Source: Roseihalotalea indica (GTDB lineage: Bacteria > Bacteroidota > Bacteroidia > Cytophagales > Cyclobacteriaceae). From it: a stretch of DNA of 64,000 bases. Location of the stretch: positions 620,001 through 684,000 of the forward strand of contig NZ_JAINFL010000004.1 of the NCBI RefSeq assembly GCF_022458895.1, in the 5' to 3' direction. This document shows positions 53,958 to 63,300 of this stretch, piece after piece. Within the stretch, counting starts at the first letter, position 1. Every line of letters begins with the position of its first letter. A program made the translations under genes and the position numbers. The notes below the pieces were generated by a model. It was given only the letters and a program-made list of their open reading frames with translations, was not told where the DNA came from and did no database searches.

Positions 53958-54857
53958 GTGAGCACCTATTCGATCAAAGATCTTGAACTACTCTCTGGAA
54001 TAAAAGCCCATACTCTTCGGATATGGGAGCAACGCTATCAGTTTATCCTTCCCAAACGTACAGATACCAACATCCGCTACTATGACGATGATGACCTGAA
54101 ACTAGTCTTGAACATTGCACTGCTCAAAGACAATGGCTACAAGATCTCTAAGATAGCCAAGATGGAAGGCGCAAAAATGCGGGAGGAGGTTTTACGACTG
54201 ACCGACAAAAATCTGCGATACCCTGATCAGATTAATGCGCTTACTTTTGCCATGATTGATTTAGATGAAGATCGTTTTGAGAAGATTATGGCATCTAACA
54301 TTCTTAAGCTGGGGTTTGAGAGTACCATGATAAATGTCATCTATCCATTTCTTTCCAAAATTGGGGTACTGTGGCAAACCGGAGCAATCAACCCGGCTCA
54401 AGAACATTTTATTTCTAACCTGATTCGTCAGAAACTGATTGTTGCTATTGATGGGCAATTTGTAAACATTCATGAAAACTCCAGCAAATACCTTCTTTAC
54501 CTTCCTGCCGGGGAATTGCACGAGTTAACATTGCTTTTTATCTGCTATCTGATTAAAGCAAGACACCAAAAAGTTGTATACTTTGGGCAAAATCTTCCTT
54601 TTGACGATCTAAAATCCATTTATGAGATTCACCGTCCTGACTTCATATTAACAGTAATTACCACAAGCCCATCTGCCAGTCAAGTTCAAAACTATATTAC
54701 TGAATTGGGCGAAACTTTCTCACAAGCTAAAATATTACTGAGTGGCTATCAGGTCATTGGTCAAGACCTGAAAACAACCGAGAATACTCACATTTTTACC
54801 CGCATTGAGCATTTCACCTCATTTGTAGAGGAAAATACTCTAGAAAACACCCTGTAG
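53958..54857 (+). CDS. CarH-like MerR regulator with B12-binding domain, likely photoreceptor
   Basis: 299 residues starting at GTG 53958. Residues 1-72 are a MerR DNA-binding domain (SIKDLELLSGIKAHTLRIWEQRY). Then comes a helical bundle with W139-x9-E149-H150 and a cobalamin-binding Rossmann domain with GELHEL (His188). These match the light-sensing residues of Thermus CarH (Trp131, Glu141, His142, His177) with the same spacing in the first three. CarH binds adenosyl-B12 in the dark as a repressor tetramer and is released by light. The G of the usual E-x-H-x-x-G motif is Thr here. It is upstream of the sigma-crtIB genes. Confidence 0.85.
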   Translation: MSTYSIKDLELLSGIKAHTLRIWEQRYQFILPKRTDTNIRYYDDDDLKLVLNIALLKDNGYKISKIAKMEGAKMREEVLRLTDKNLRYPDQINALTFAMIDLDEDRFEKIMASNILKLGFESTMINVIYPFLSKIGVLWQTGAINPAQEHFISNLIRQKLIVAIDGQFVNIHENSSKYLLYLPAGELHELTLLFICYLIKARHQKVVYFGQNLPFDDLKSIYEIHRPDFILTVITTSPSASQVQNYITELGETFSQAKILLSGYQVIGQDLKTTENTHIFTRIEHFTSFVEENTLENTL

Positions 54858-54932
54858 GTTTACTCATTTTACTCTGATTTTTGCTTAATCTCTCGAAAAA
54901 GGGCTATTTGTTATAGGTTCTTTTAAAGAAGG

Positions 54933-54940
54933 TTAAACAA
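54933..54940. promoter_or_regulatory. TTAAACAA site, candidate CarH operator
   Basis: First of four 8-base sites in the region. It lies 75 bases after carH and before the orphan terminator. Confidence 0.35.
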
Positions 54941-55164
54941 ATTTTTATCATTCCCGTATAGTCAAGTACCTGTTTATTTTTTGATGTATTCATCAACTGA
55001 TTTTTTAAACACATTAAACTATACACTATCATTTATGATCATTCCAAGTAGATCACTATCTATTTTTTTAAGTTTTTGTGTATACTATATCAGACATTCA
55101 ATCAACAAAGCATTAATCCTCAGTTTCAGCAATAAAGTACTTCCAGTTAGTATAATTAGTTTTT

Positions 55165-55187
55165 AAACGCACCATTGCGTTTTTTTT
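55165..55187 (+). terminator. Orphan intrinsic terminator before the sigma gene
   Basis: AAACGCA (55165-55171) pairs with TGCGTTT (55176-55182) around a CCAT loop, followed by a T-run. It is 308 bases past carH, so it ends either a long carH 3' region or a separate small transcript. Confidence 0.7.
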
Positions 55188-55204
55188 GATACTATTTTTT
55201 TTAT

Positions 55205-55256
55205 TTGTTTAATATTTATTTCAAATTTTTAAACAATTTTCTTTATACTTGTTTAA
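55205..55256. promoter_or_regulatory. Three TTGTTTAA/TTAAACAA sites upstream of the sigma-crtI operon
   Basis: TTGTTTAA at 55205-55212, TTAAACAA at 55229-55236, TTGTTTAA at 55249-55256. The centres are 24 and 20 bases apart. They are good candidate half-sites for CarH or for the sigma factor, immediately before the start at 55301. Confidence 0.45.
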
Positions 55257-55300
55257 TACTTTAAGTGCATTTTTTTAACAAAAACCAAACAGTTACTCTT

Positions 55301-55813
55301 ATGACCGCACTAGAATTCAGCTATTCGCTCGACAAAATGTCTAAGTCCTTAAAGCCATTTGCGCTGAAGTTGACTAAAGATATGGAAGAAGCTAACGACC
55401 TTCTTCAGGAGACAATCCTTAAAGCATTTACCAACCGTGACAAATTTACCGATGGTACTAACCTTAAAGCTTGGTTATACACCATCATGAAAAACACTTT
55501 CATTACTAACTACCAGCGGATGGTACGCAGAAATACGTTCATTGATACCACCGACAATCTACATTACATCAATAGCACTAGTAATGTAACGGAAAATCTT
55601 GCGTACAGTAGCTTTACAATGAAAGACATTACTAAAGCTATTGCTAAGTTAGATGATGCCTACAAGACACCATTTATGATGCACTTTCGCGGATTTAAAT
55701 ACCATGAAATTGCTGACCGATTAAACATACCTATCGGGACTGTTAAAAACCGGATTCATATTGCTCGTAAAGAGCTGAAATCAGTGCTTAAAAATTATTC
55801 TGTTAAAGATTAA
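55301..55813 (+). CDS. ECF sigma factor of the carotenoid operon
   Basis: 170 residues from the ATG at 55301; the GTG at 55265 would extend it by 12 residues without homology. Region 2 reads LKPFALKLTKDMEEANDLLQETILKAF, with AWLYTIMKNTFITNYQR, and region 4 reads YHEIADRLNIPIGTVKNRIHIARKEL. It is a short ECF sigma factor without an adjacent anti-sigma gene. The stop codon touches the ATG of crtI. Light release of CarH could therefore switch on both the sigma factor and carotenoid enzymes, a feed-forward layout. That is inferred from position. Confidence 0.9.
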   Translation: MTALEFSYSLDKMSKSLKPFALKLTKDMEEANDLLQETILKAFTNRDKFTDGTNLKAWLYTIMKNTFITNYQRMVRRNTFIDTTDNLHYINSTSNVTENLAYSSFTMKDITKAIAKLDDAYKTPFMMHFRGFKYHEIADRLNIPIGTVKNRIHIARKELKSVLKNYSVKD

Positions 55814-57301
55814 ATGCAGAAACGCATTATTGTCATAGGTGCTGGATTTTCCGGGCTCTCCGCCGCTACTTTTTTAGCTCATTCAGGTTTTGATGTCACG
55901 GTACTTGAAAAACACGATATTCCTGGCGGGCGAGCCCGGTCCTTTACCGAAAATAATTTCACCTTTGATATGGGTCCCAGTTGGTACTGGATGCCCGATG
56001 TGTTTGATCAATACTTTGAATCATTTAATAAGAAAACCCAAGATTACTATAACCTTATACGCTTAGATCCTTCTTATTCAGTTGTTTTTGGAAAAGACCA
56101 GTACATCAACTTACCTGCATCTATGGCAGGAGTTTATGATCTTTTTGAAGAACTGGAAGCAGGTAGCAGCCATAAACTTTCTAAGTTCCTAGAGCAAGCT
56201 GCATATAAATATGAGGTCGGTATGAACAACCTGGTATACAAGCCTAGCCGATCTATTACTGAATTTATTAGCCTACGTTTACTTTATGATATCTTGCGGA
56301 TGGATGTCTTCAAATCATTTCATCAGCATATTCGCTCATTCTTTACCAACGAGCAAATTATCCGCATTATGGAGTTTCCAATTCTTTTACTTGGAGCTCT
56401 CCCTCAAAACACACCCGCTTTATATAGTCTCATGAATTACGCCGATATTCAACTTGGTACCTGGTATCCAATGGGTGGCATGTATAAGGTGGTGGAAGGC
56501 ATGGTTAAATTGGCTCGTGAGGTTGGGGTGAAGTTTGAATTTCAGCAGAATGTAACATCATTTGGCTTTAATGGAAATCAGATAACTGAAGTAAATACTG
56601 ACCAAAAAACATTTGAGGCAGATATTGTTGTAGGAAGTGCCGATTACCATTATGTAGAAACTCAGCTATTGCCGCCAGCTTACCGTAGTTATAGCGAATC
56701 TTATTGGGACCAACGCAGTCTGGCCCCCTCTTCTTTACTATATTACCTGGGGGTAAACAAAAAACTGAATAATCTTAACCATCATAACCTATTTTTCGAT
56801 CAGGACTTTACGCCGCATGCGCGGGATATTTACGAAACTCCACAATGGCCTGACAACCCTCTGTTTTATGTGTCGGTTACTTCTAAAACTGACGCTTCTG
56901 TAGCCCCAGAAGGCTGTGAAAACGTATTTATCTTAATCCCAGTTGCCCCAGATTTAAAAGATACTCCGGACGTACGAGAGCATTATTATGACTTGGTTAT
57001 GCAGCGATTAGAAAGCCTTACGGGTCAGACCATACGCGATGCGGTAATCTTTAAGCGCAGCTATGCCCATAATGATTTCGTGAATGACTACAACGCTTTT
57101 AAAGGGAACGCTTATGGCTTAGCTAACACCCTCATGCAAACGGCAGTGTTGAAGCCTAGCCTTAAAAGCAAAAAAATAACTAACTTATACTACACCGGGC
57201 AATTAACTGTTCCCGGTCCAGGTGTACCTCCTTCGCTGATTTCCGGAAAGGTTGTGGCGGGTGAAATTGAGAAAGATTACCAAGTTAATGCAGCTATCTA
57301 A
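55814..57301 (+). CDS. crtI: Phytoene desaturase CrtI
   Basis: 495 residues, FAD-dependent. The nucleotide-binding N-terminus reads IVIGAGFSGLSAATFLAHSGFDVTVLEKHDIPGGRARSF and the C-terminal signature is NLYYTGQLTVPGPGVPPSLISGK. It introduces four double bonds into phytoene to make lycopene, peripherally at the membrane. It starts right at the stop of the sigma gene and is followed by crtB at 17 bases. The length and motif order match bacterial CrtI rather than CrtD or diapophytoene desaturases, but the sub-type is not proven by sequence alone. Confidence 0.92.
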   Translation: MQKRIIVIGAGFSGLSAATFLAHSGFDVTVLEKHDIPGGRARSFTENNFTFDMGPSWYWMPDVFDQYFESFNKKTQDYYNLIRLDPSYSVVFGKDQYINLPASMAGVYDLFEELEAGSSHKLSKFLEQAAYKYEVGMNNLVYKPSRSITEFISLRLLYDILRMDVFKSFHQHIRSFFTNEQIIRIMEFPILLLGALPQNTPALYSLMNYADIQLGTWYPMGGMYKVVEGMVKLAREVGVKFEFQQNVTSFGFNGNQITEVNTDQKTFEADIVVGSADYHYVETQLLPPAYRSYSESYWDQRSLAPSSLLYYLGVNKKLNNLNHHNLFFDQDFTPHARDIYETPQWPDNPLFYVSVTSKTDASVAPEGCENVFILIPVAPDLKDTPDVREHYYDLVMQRLESLTGQTIRDAVIFKRSYAHNDFVNDYNAFKGNAYGLANTLMQTAVLKPSLKSKKITNLYYTGQLTVPGPGVPPSLISGKVVAGEIEKDYQVNAAI

Positions 57302-57318
57302 AGCTTACGACTGTTATT

Positions 57319-58152
57319 ATGAACCTGTTTGATCTCACAACTTTTAAATGTAGCAAGCTTATTACTCAGCACTATAGTACTTCTTTCACGCTGGGTATAC
57401 GTACACTAAATCGGCGCCTTCATTATCCCATCTATGCAATTTATGGTTTTGTTCGTTATGCCGATGAGATTGTAGATACTTTCCATGAACATGATAAAAC
57501 CGAGTTGCTACGACGCTTTGAGGAAGCCACATTTTTGGCCATTCGCGAAAGGATTAGCTTGAATCCGGTGCTGCATTCTTTTCAGAAAGTAGTGAATGAA
57601 TATCATATACAGGATGACTTAATCGTTTCTTTTTTAACCAGTATGCGGATGGATTTGCATCATCAAACGTATGACCATCCTCAGTACGAACAATATATTT
57701 ACGGATCGGCCGAAGTAGTGGGCCTAATGTGCCTACGAGTGTTTTGCGAAGGTGATGATGCCTTATATCAATCTTTGGAAGAACCTGCTCGCCGGTTGGG
57801 AGCCGCTTTTCAAAAGGTAAACTTTTTACGAGACATAAAAAGTGACTATCAAGATCGGGGCAGAGTATATTTTCCTAATGTAGACTTTTCAGATTTTACC
57901 CAAGATGCAAAATGCCTGATTGAAGAAGATATTCAAGCCGATTTCGATGCGGCTTATCAGGGCATTTTAGGATTGCCAAACGGCGCTAAAGCAGGAGTAT
58001 ACCTAGCGTACATATACTACCTCAATTTATTCAAAAAGATAAAAAAATGCTCGGCCGCTCGTATCGCGCAGGAACGTATTCGGATTCCTGATAACCGGAA
58101 AATTGTGTTGCTGGTTGGCACCTATTTTCGGCACCGGTTCAATTACCTTTAA
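57319..58152 (+). CDS. crtB: Phytoene synthase CrtB
   Basis: 277 residues, all-alpha prenyl-diphosphate synthase. The two aspartate-rich motifs are YADEIVDTF (first D-x(3)-D) and LRDIKSDYQDRGRVYFP (second D-x(3)-D with R-x-Y-F-P). YSTSFTLGIR and GSAEVVGLMCLRVF are additional family features. It joins two geranylgeranyl diphosphates to phytoene. It lies between crtI and ispH in the same operon. Confidence 0.93.
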   Translation: MNLFDLTTFKCSKLITQHYSTSFTLGIRTLNRRLHYPIYAIYGFVRYADEIVDTFHEHDKTELLRRFEEATFLAIRERISLNPVLHSFQKVVNEYHIQDDLIVSFLTSMRMDLHHQTYDHPQYEQYIYGSAEVVGLMCLRVFCEGDDALYQSLEEPARRLGAAFQKVNFLRDIKSDYQDRGRVYFPNVDFSDFTQDAKCLIEEDIQADFDAAYQGILGLPNGAKAGVYLAYIYYLNLFKKIKKCSAARIAQERIRIPDNRKIVLLVGTYFRHRFNYL

Positions 58153-58184
58153 TAAAGGATATTTTCACCTGTAACCTTAGCACG

Positions 58185-59030
58185 ATGCTACAATTAGATG
58201 TTGTTATTGATCGTAACTCAGGCTTCTGTTTCGGAGTAGTCTATGCTATAGAAATGGCAGAAGACATACTGGATGAGCAGGGATACCTTTATTGCCTGGG
58301 CGATATCGTTCATAATGATGAAGAGGTAAAGCGACTGGAAAACAAAGGTTTACGTATTATTGACCACGCTAAATTTCAGGAGTTGCAAAATGAGAAGGTG
58401 TTGATTCGTGCCCATGGTGAGCCTCCCAGCACATATCGAACTGCGGCAGAAAACAACATTCAACTCATTGATGCATCTTGCCCGGTTGTCCTCAAGCTTC
58501 AAAACCGGATCAAAAATTCTTACGACAAATCCGAGAAAATATATATTTACGGAAAGCATGGTCATGCTGAAGTGGAAGGGTTATTAGGGCAGACTCACCA
58601 AGAGGCTATAGTATTCCAGAACCTGGAGGAGTTAGACTTAGATACAATTCCTAAGGAAATGACACTGTATAGCCAGACGACCAAGAGCACTGATAAGTTT
58701 TATGAGATTAAAGACACCCTCCAACAGTCAGGAATCACAGTAAACTCTAATGATACTATTTGCCGTCAGGTTTCTAATCGGGATAAAGAGTTGCGGGATT
58801 TTGCTGGCCGGTTTGATAAAATAATGTTTGTTTCTGGCACCAAATCATCTAATGGAAAAGTGCTGTATCAGGTCTGTAAAAATCGTAATCCTGATACTTA
58901 CTTTATTTCTCATAAAGAAGAAATTGACCCTGCTTGGTTTGCTCCGAAAGATAAAGTTGGAATATGTGGGGCCACCTCTACCCCCATGTGGCTGATGGAA
59001 GAAGTGCGAGATGCACTATTGGAACTTTAG
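58185..59030 (+). CDS. ispH: 4-hydroxy-3-methylbut-2-enyl diphosphate reductase
   Basis: 281 residues. The three cluster Cys are Cys15 (GFCFGVVYA), the Cys in DASCPVV and the Cys in NDTICRQV. LIRAHGEPPS, KHGHAEVEG, QTTKSTDKF and GICGATSTPMWL are further landmarks. IspH is the last step of the MEP pathway and makes the C5 precursors IPP and DMAPP, so its place in the crt operon couples precursor supply to pigment production. It sits 32 bases after crtB. Confidence 0.95.
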   Translation: MLQLDVVIDRNSGFCFGVVYAIEMAEDILDEQGYLYCLGDIVHNDEEVKRLENKGLRIIDHAKFQELQNEKVLIRAHGEPPSTYRTAAENNIQLIDASCPVVLKLQNRIKNSYDKSEKIYIYGKHGHAEVEGLLGQTHQEAIVFQNLEELDLDTIPKEMTLYSQTTKSTDKFYEIKDTLQQSGITVNSNDTICRQVSNRDKELRDFAGRFDKIMFVSGTKSSNGKVLYQVCKNRNPDTYFISHKEEIDPAWFAPKDKVGICGATSTPMWLMEEVRDALLEL

Positions 59031-59054
59031 CCGCTTCGTAAACCTTAGCTTAGC

Positions 59055-59762
59055 ATGAAACCCTGGTACCAAGAAAAAGGAGTCTGGATTGGCTTGTCAA
59101 TCATCTCGCTGTGGTTTGCATCACTGGGGTGGTTGCTATCTGCCTATCAGGTTAATTTTGCATCTCCTTTTACGTACTTATTTATGCTGGTGCAGACTCA
59201 CTTATACACTGGGCTGTTTATTACAGCACACGATGCTATGCACGGAGCCGTATCTCGGCAAAAGGTGCTGAACAAAACAATCGGAAGCATAGCGGCGGGC
59301 CTTTTTGCTTACAATTCATACCAGCGATTATTTCCTAAGCATCATCAACACCACCGGTTTGTAGCTACTGACCAGGACCCAGACTACCATGGAGGCGGAT
59401 TTATACCTTGGTATATTAAGTTTGCGAGAGAGTATGTCAGCATTTGGCAAATACTATTGATGGCAGTTACCTATGAGGTGCTTATCAGGTTTTTTCCTAA
59501 ACCTAACGTTATTTTGTTCTATATTCTCCCATCGCTGCTCTCAACCTTGCAACTCTTTTATTTTGGCACTTACCTTCCTCATCGGGGTGAGCATAATAAT
59601 AAGCATCAGTCTCATACTCAGCCAAAAAATCACATATGGGCCTTTTTAAGTTGTTATTTTTTCGGGTATCACTATGAACACCACAACACCCCGGGCGTGC
59701 CTTGGTGGAGATTATATAAGGAAAAGGAACTGCTTGAGACTAAGCAAGTAAAGGCTCGATAG
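59055..59762 (+). CDS. crtW: Beta-carotene ketolase CrtW (fatty-acid-desaturase-like)
   Basis: 235 residues, membrane di-iron oxygenase. The His motifs are TAHDAMHGAV, KHHQHHRF and YHYEHHNTPGVPWWRL, together with HRGEHNN, as in CrtW. It adds a keto group at C4 of beta rings. In combination with CrtZ it would give 3-hydroxy-4-keto rings as in astaxanthin or flexixanthin. It is the last gene of the sigma-crtI-crtB-ispH-crtW operon. Confidence 0.9.
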   Translation: MKPWYQEKGVWIGLSIISLWFASLGWLLSAYQVNFASPFTYLFMLVQTHLYTGLFITAHDAMHGAVSRQKVLNKTIGSIAAGLFAYNSYQRLFPKHHQHHRFVATDQDPDYHGGGFIPWYIKFAREYVSIWQILLMAVTYEVLIRFFPKPNVILFYILPSLLSTLQLFYFGTYLPHRGEHNNKHQSHTQPKNHIWAFLSCYFFGYHYEHHNTPGVPWWRLYKEKELLETKQVKAR

Positions 59763-59854
59763 TCAGTAATCGACGATGATCCAACTTTTCAATAAACAAA
59801 CTAATACTGAAAATTTAGAACAACCGGAAGGACTTAAGTTTTCGTGGTTAGGCT

Positions 59855-60046
59855 TTATTCGCCTTTACCAAAGGTAACAACCAGGGCAATACCGGAAATG
59901 AACCAGAACAATGCCATAATCACCACCCAGCTATTTCCAAACATCGGTGGGTAACGGTCTAGGCTGACTTCGCCTATAAGGGAAATAATTGATATTACAA
60001 GGGCTACAAACCCTACTAAGGCCATAACAATACCCGCTTTTCTCAT
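59855..60046 (-). CDS. Small two-helix membrane protein
   Basis: 63 residues with two helices (AGIVMALVGFVALVISIISLIG and WVVIMALFWFISGIALVVTFG), basic start (MRK) and short tail. No family is recognised. It is transcribed against the crtW gene, 93 bases away. A 10-bp inverted repeat (60068-60114) lies in its upstream region and may be regulatory. Confidence 0.62.
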   Translation of the reverse strand: MRKAGIVMALVGFVALVISIISLIGEVSLDRYPPMFGNSWVVIMALFWFISGIALVVTFGKGE

Positions 60047-60067
60047 AAGTTACTGCGTTTATTAAAG

Positions 60068-60114
60068 CTGCAAATTAACACATCTTTGTTACTACATCCA
60101 ATAGTAATTTGCAG
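60068..60114. repeat. 10-bp inverted repeat upstream of the small membrane gene
   Basis: CTGCAAATTA (60068-60077) and TAATTTGCAG (60105-60114), separated by 27 bases. It starts 22 bases before the ATG at 60046. Confidence 0.4.
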
Positions 60115-60305
60115 AATCAAGCACAATAATGAGGGTATTTATAATGACTGATGATAAGAGACGAATGAGCTATGAGGGGGTGTGCAGATATTGGGATAGC
60201 ACTTATCTACTTCCCGATTACAACTACTGTGCTTGAGCAAGCGTCGCTCCTACATCATAGTCTAGTTAGTATTATCATGGTAATTTCCTGACTATAGTAC
60301 ATAAA

Positions 60306-60343
60306 AAAACCCTGCTTAATACTTGGGTGTTAAGCAGGGTTTT
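60306..60343. terminator. Terminator of the haem-binding lipoprotein gene
   Basis: Stem of 14 pairs, AAAACCCTGCTTAA (60306-60319) with TTAAGCAGGGTTTT (60330-60343), loop 10 bases. The minus-strand transcript ends in a T-run beyond 60306. Confidence 0.8.
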
Positions 60344-60361
60344 CGGCATAATAATTAATAT

Positions 60362-63300
60362 TTATTCAGCAGCACTTGCCTGCATTTCATCACCGTGTAG
60401 GGTGGTAAGAAAGCTCACTAGATCGCGGATTTCTTTTTTGCTAAGAAAATTTTTCATATCCGGCATGCTGGAAGGAGCTGGAGTTTGTTTCACCACATTG
60501 TCCTTCATGATAACCGTATCAGGCTTATTCCCGACTTTTAGAGTGAGCTCAGTATCATTTTCATCCTGAAGAATTCCACTAAGCGTTTTGCCTCCTTCCA
60601 TCTCCAAAGAAACTACTCCAAAGCCCGGGGCAATCCGCCCACTAGGATTGATCAATGCTTCCAGTAATTGCTCCCGTGTTAACCGATCAGCCACGCCATT
60701 TAGCCGGGGACCAGCGCTACCACCAAAATCATCATATGAGTGACACTTCATACACTGAGCCGTTGAATGTCTAAAGGCAATGGTTCGGCCCCGGTCAGGG
60801 TCTCCACCAAACAGGCATGCCTCATAAGAAGCCATCAAATCATCTGATTTATTGGTAGATTGTACATTGGCTAGCTTCTCCATAAGATCCGATGAACGCG
60901 TGCTGTCAATAGCATCGGCTAGCTCAAGATGAACTTCTGGGGGGAGGTTTCCATTTTCCCACTGAGTCAGTAAACCTTCAAAAGTTTCTTTCGTCTCTTT
61001 CACCGGCAACGAACCTAATGTTAGAACAGCAGCTTGTTTTTCTTCCGGAGTGCGTTTCTCAATCACATCAGATAGTAAAGAAACCATCAACTCTTCGGAG
61101 ATATCAAGTTTAGTCATCAAATCAAGCCCGACAACACGTACCTGCTTTTCTTTATCAGAAAGTGCCTGCTCAATAGCTTTTCCGATTTGATCATAGTCCA
61201 TCGCGGCCAGCGCTTTCAGAGATTCGGCCCTTACGTTGGCATTGCCATCGTTTTTAAGGCGGGTAAAGAGCTGAGGCGCACCTTCTGTAAACCCTAAATT
61301 ACCAATGGCTTTAATAGCCTGAAACCTCACTTCCGGATCACGATTAGAGGTTAATCGTATCAGCGGGTTTGCTGCTGCATCCTGAATTTTAGCCGGATCA
61401 CGCTTAATTTCGCCACGAAAACGTCCATCCACCCGGTCTAAGACGGAGGGCTCTGCCCAGGTGCCAAGAGCAGCAATGGCTTCGGCTCGCATCGCTTCCG
61501 GATGATTTTCACTCATAGCATAGTCCAGAAGATTCTGCAACGCTTCATCAGAACCCACCCGTAGGTTGGCGTTGATTGACCGCCGGATTAATGCCTCTGC
61601 TGTAAACCGGTCATCCTGAAGCACATTGCCTAATGCAGGTAATGCATCTTCAATTGAAAAATCATCGTTAATCGCCCGAGCAGCTTCGGTAACAATGTAC
61701 TCGTCTTCATCGTCAAGAAAATTCGTTATTTCTGGTTCGCTCATTCGCCGGAGGGCTACTACCGCGGCAATTCTAACTGCTCGAGAAGGATGGTCGGCTA
61801 ATGCAACAATTGGCTCAGTTTTACCAATTCGGGCTAAGGCTAAGCTTCCGGCATGTCGGATATAAGCATCTTCATCATTATTAGCTTCCAGTAAAGCAAT
61901 AATTGGGTTAATAGCTGGCTCATAGGCAATTCTTCCTAAAGCTTCAGCGGCGAAGAACCTAGCCCGACTGAATTGATCTTCAAGTACGGGAATAAGCGCA
62001 TCTCCCGCAGCAACGTAGCGAACATCTCCCAGCCATTTCGCCGCCTGAGCTCTTATCTCTGGATCAGAATCTTTTAACAAAGGGATCAGAGCTTCCGCAT
62101 ACGACGAATCTCGACGAGCGAGTTGACTGATACCCCAGATACTGTTCACACGGGCCAGTTGATTTTCGGTCTGTGCCATCATCTGTCGGAAGATTTCGGC
62201 GCCATTATCACCCCGCTTGGCTAATTCAAACTGGGCTTTCTGGCGCACTCGCATATCTGGGTTTTTAAGTAATTCACCTAGATGCTCCTCGTCATGCTCC
62301 GTAAAATCCTCAGCCAGTAGCGTTTTGGTTTCCTGACGCTCGGCCCAGTCAGCACCACCCTCTGCATCCAGTTTCCAGATACGACCGTAGTCTTTGGTGT
62401 TCCAACCGTCTATCCAGTCGGCGGCATACATGGCACCATCGGGGCCAAAATCAATGCCAGTAGTCAGAACTCCGCCCAAGATTTGCTCGTGTTCGCCCAG
62501 CTCGAAGGTGGCTCCTTTTGGCTTCAGTTTAAAAGCATGAATACCAGAGCGAGTTGGGTTTCCAACGAAGGAAACCACGAAGAAGGTATTTTTCCACTTA
62601 GGGCTCAGTGCCGTACCGGGGTTGTACAGCATGCCCGTCGGGCCATTTACGTAGTTGATGATGCAGGGAGTGAAATAAGCGGCTTGTCCTTCAAAGCGAG
62701 GCTTGTACATCCCTTCGTCCATCCACACCTTATATTCATTATTTTTCGGGTCTTTGTATTTCCCAAACTGCCAGTTGGTTCGCCAGCCGGTGTCAGAACC
62801 ATTAGTAATATACACCAACCGTTCGCTCTCACCTCGGTGGTCGCCATCATTATCCTGACTGATCAGGTTACCATATTCGTCAAATACAAATTCATGGGTA
62901 TTTCGTAGTCCCATGGCAAACACTTCGAAATCACTACCATCAGGATTAGCCCGTACTATCACGCCTCGGTTCGGATACTTCCATTCTTTACCATCCGGAC
63001 CGGTGCCGTTAAACGCAATATCACCGATACCCCAGTAAATTTTTCCGTCGGGTCCCATTTCCAGACCAGACATTCCATGTCCGCCAAAACCGATATGAAC
63101 GCCATACCCATGAGAAATTGAGGTTTTCTCGTCGGCAATACCATCACCGTTTTTGTCCTTGATACGCCATAGGTCGGGTGCTACGCCTACAAAGAGGTCT
63201 TCCCCATCAATCAAAACGGCTCCAGCTACGTCGGTAACTTCATCATGAAAATCATCAACCACCAACTGAGATTTATCGGCAATGCCATCACCAGAGACAT

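Larger units (their letters stand above)
54858..55300. other. Intergenic region between carH and the crt sigma gene
   Basis: 443 very AT-rich bases. It holds four exact copies of TTAAACAA/TTGTTTAA (54933, 55205, 55229, 55249), a terminator at 55165-55187, and a possible 60-codon ORF (ATG 54984 to 55166) whose stop touches the terminator stem. It may hold the promoter of the sigma-crtI operon and a small transcript. Confidence 0.55.
60047..60361. other. Intergenic region with inverted repeat and terminator
   Basis: 315 bases. It holds an inverted repeat at 60068-60114 upstream of the small membrane gene and a terminator at 60306-60343. No gene is seen in the middle part. Confidence 0.5.

Noticed and set aside
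54981..55166. 60-61-codon ORF between carH and the sigma gene as a real protein
   Set aside because: The sequence is extremely AT-rich and has no family resemblance; it is kept only as part of the orphan-transcript finding.
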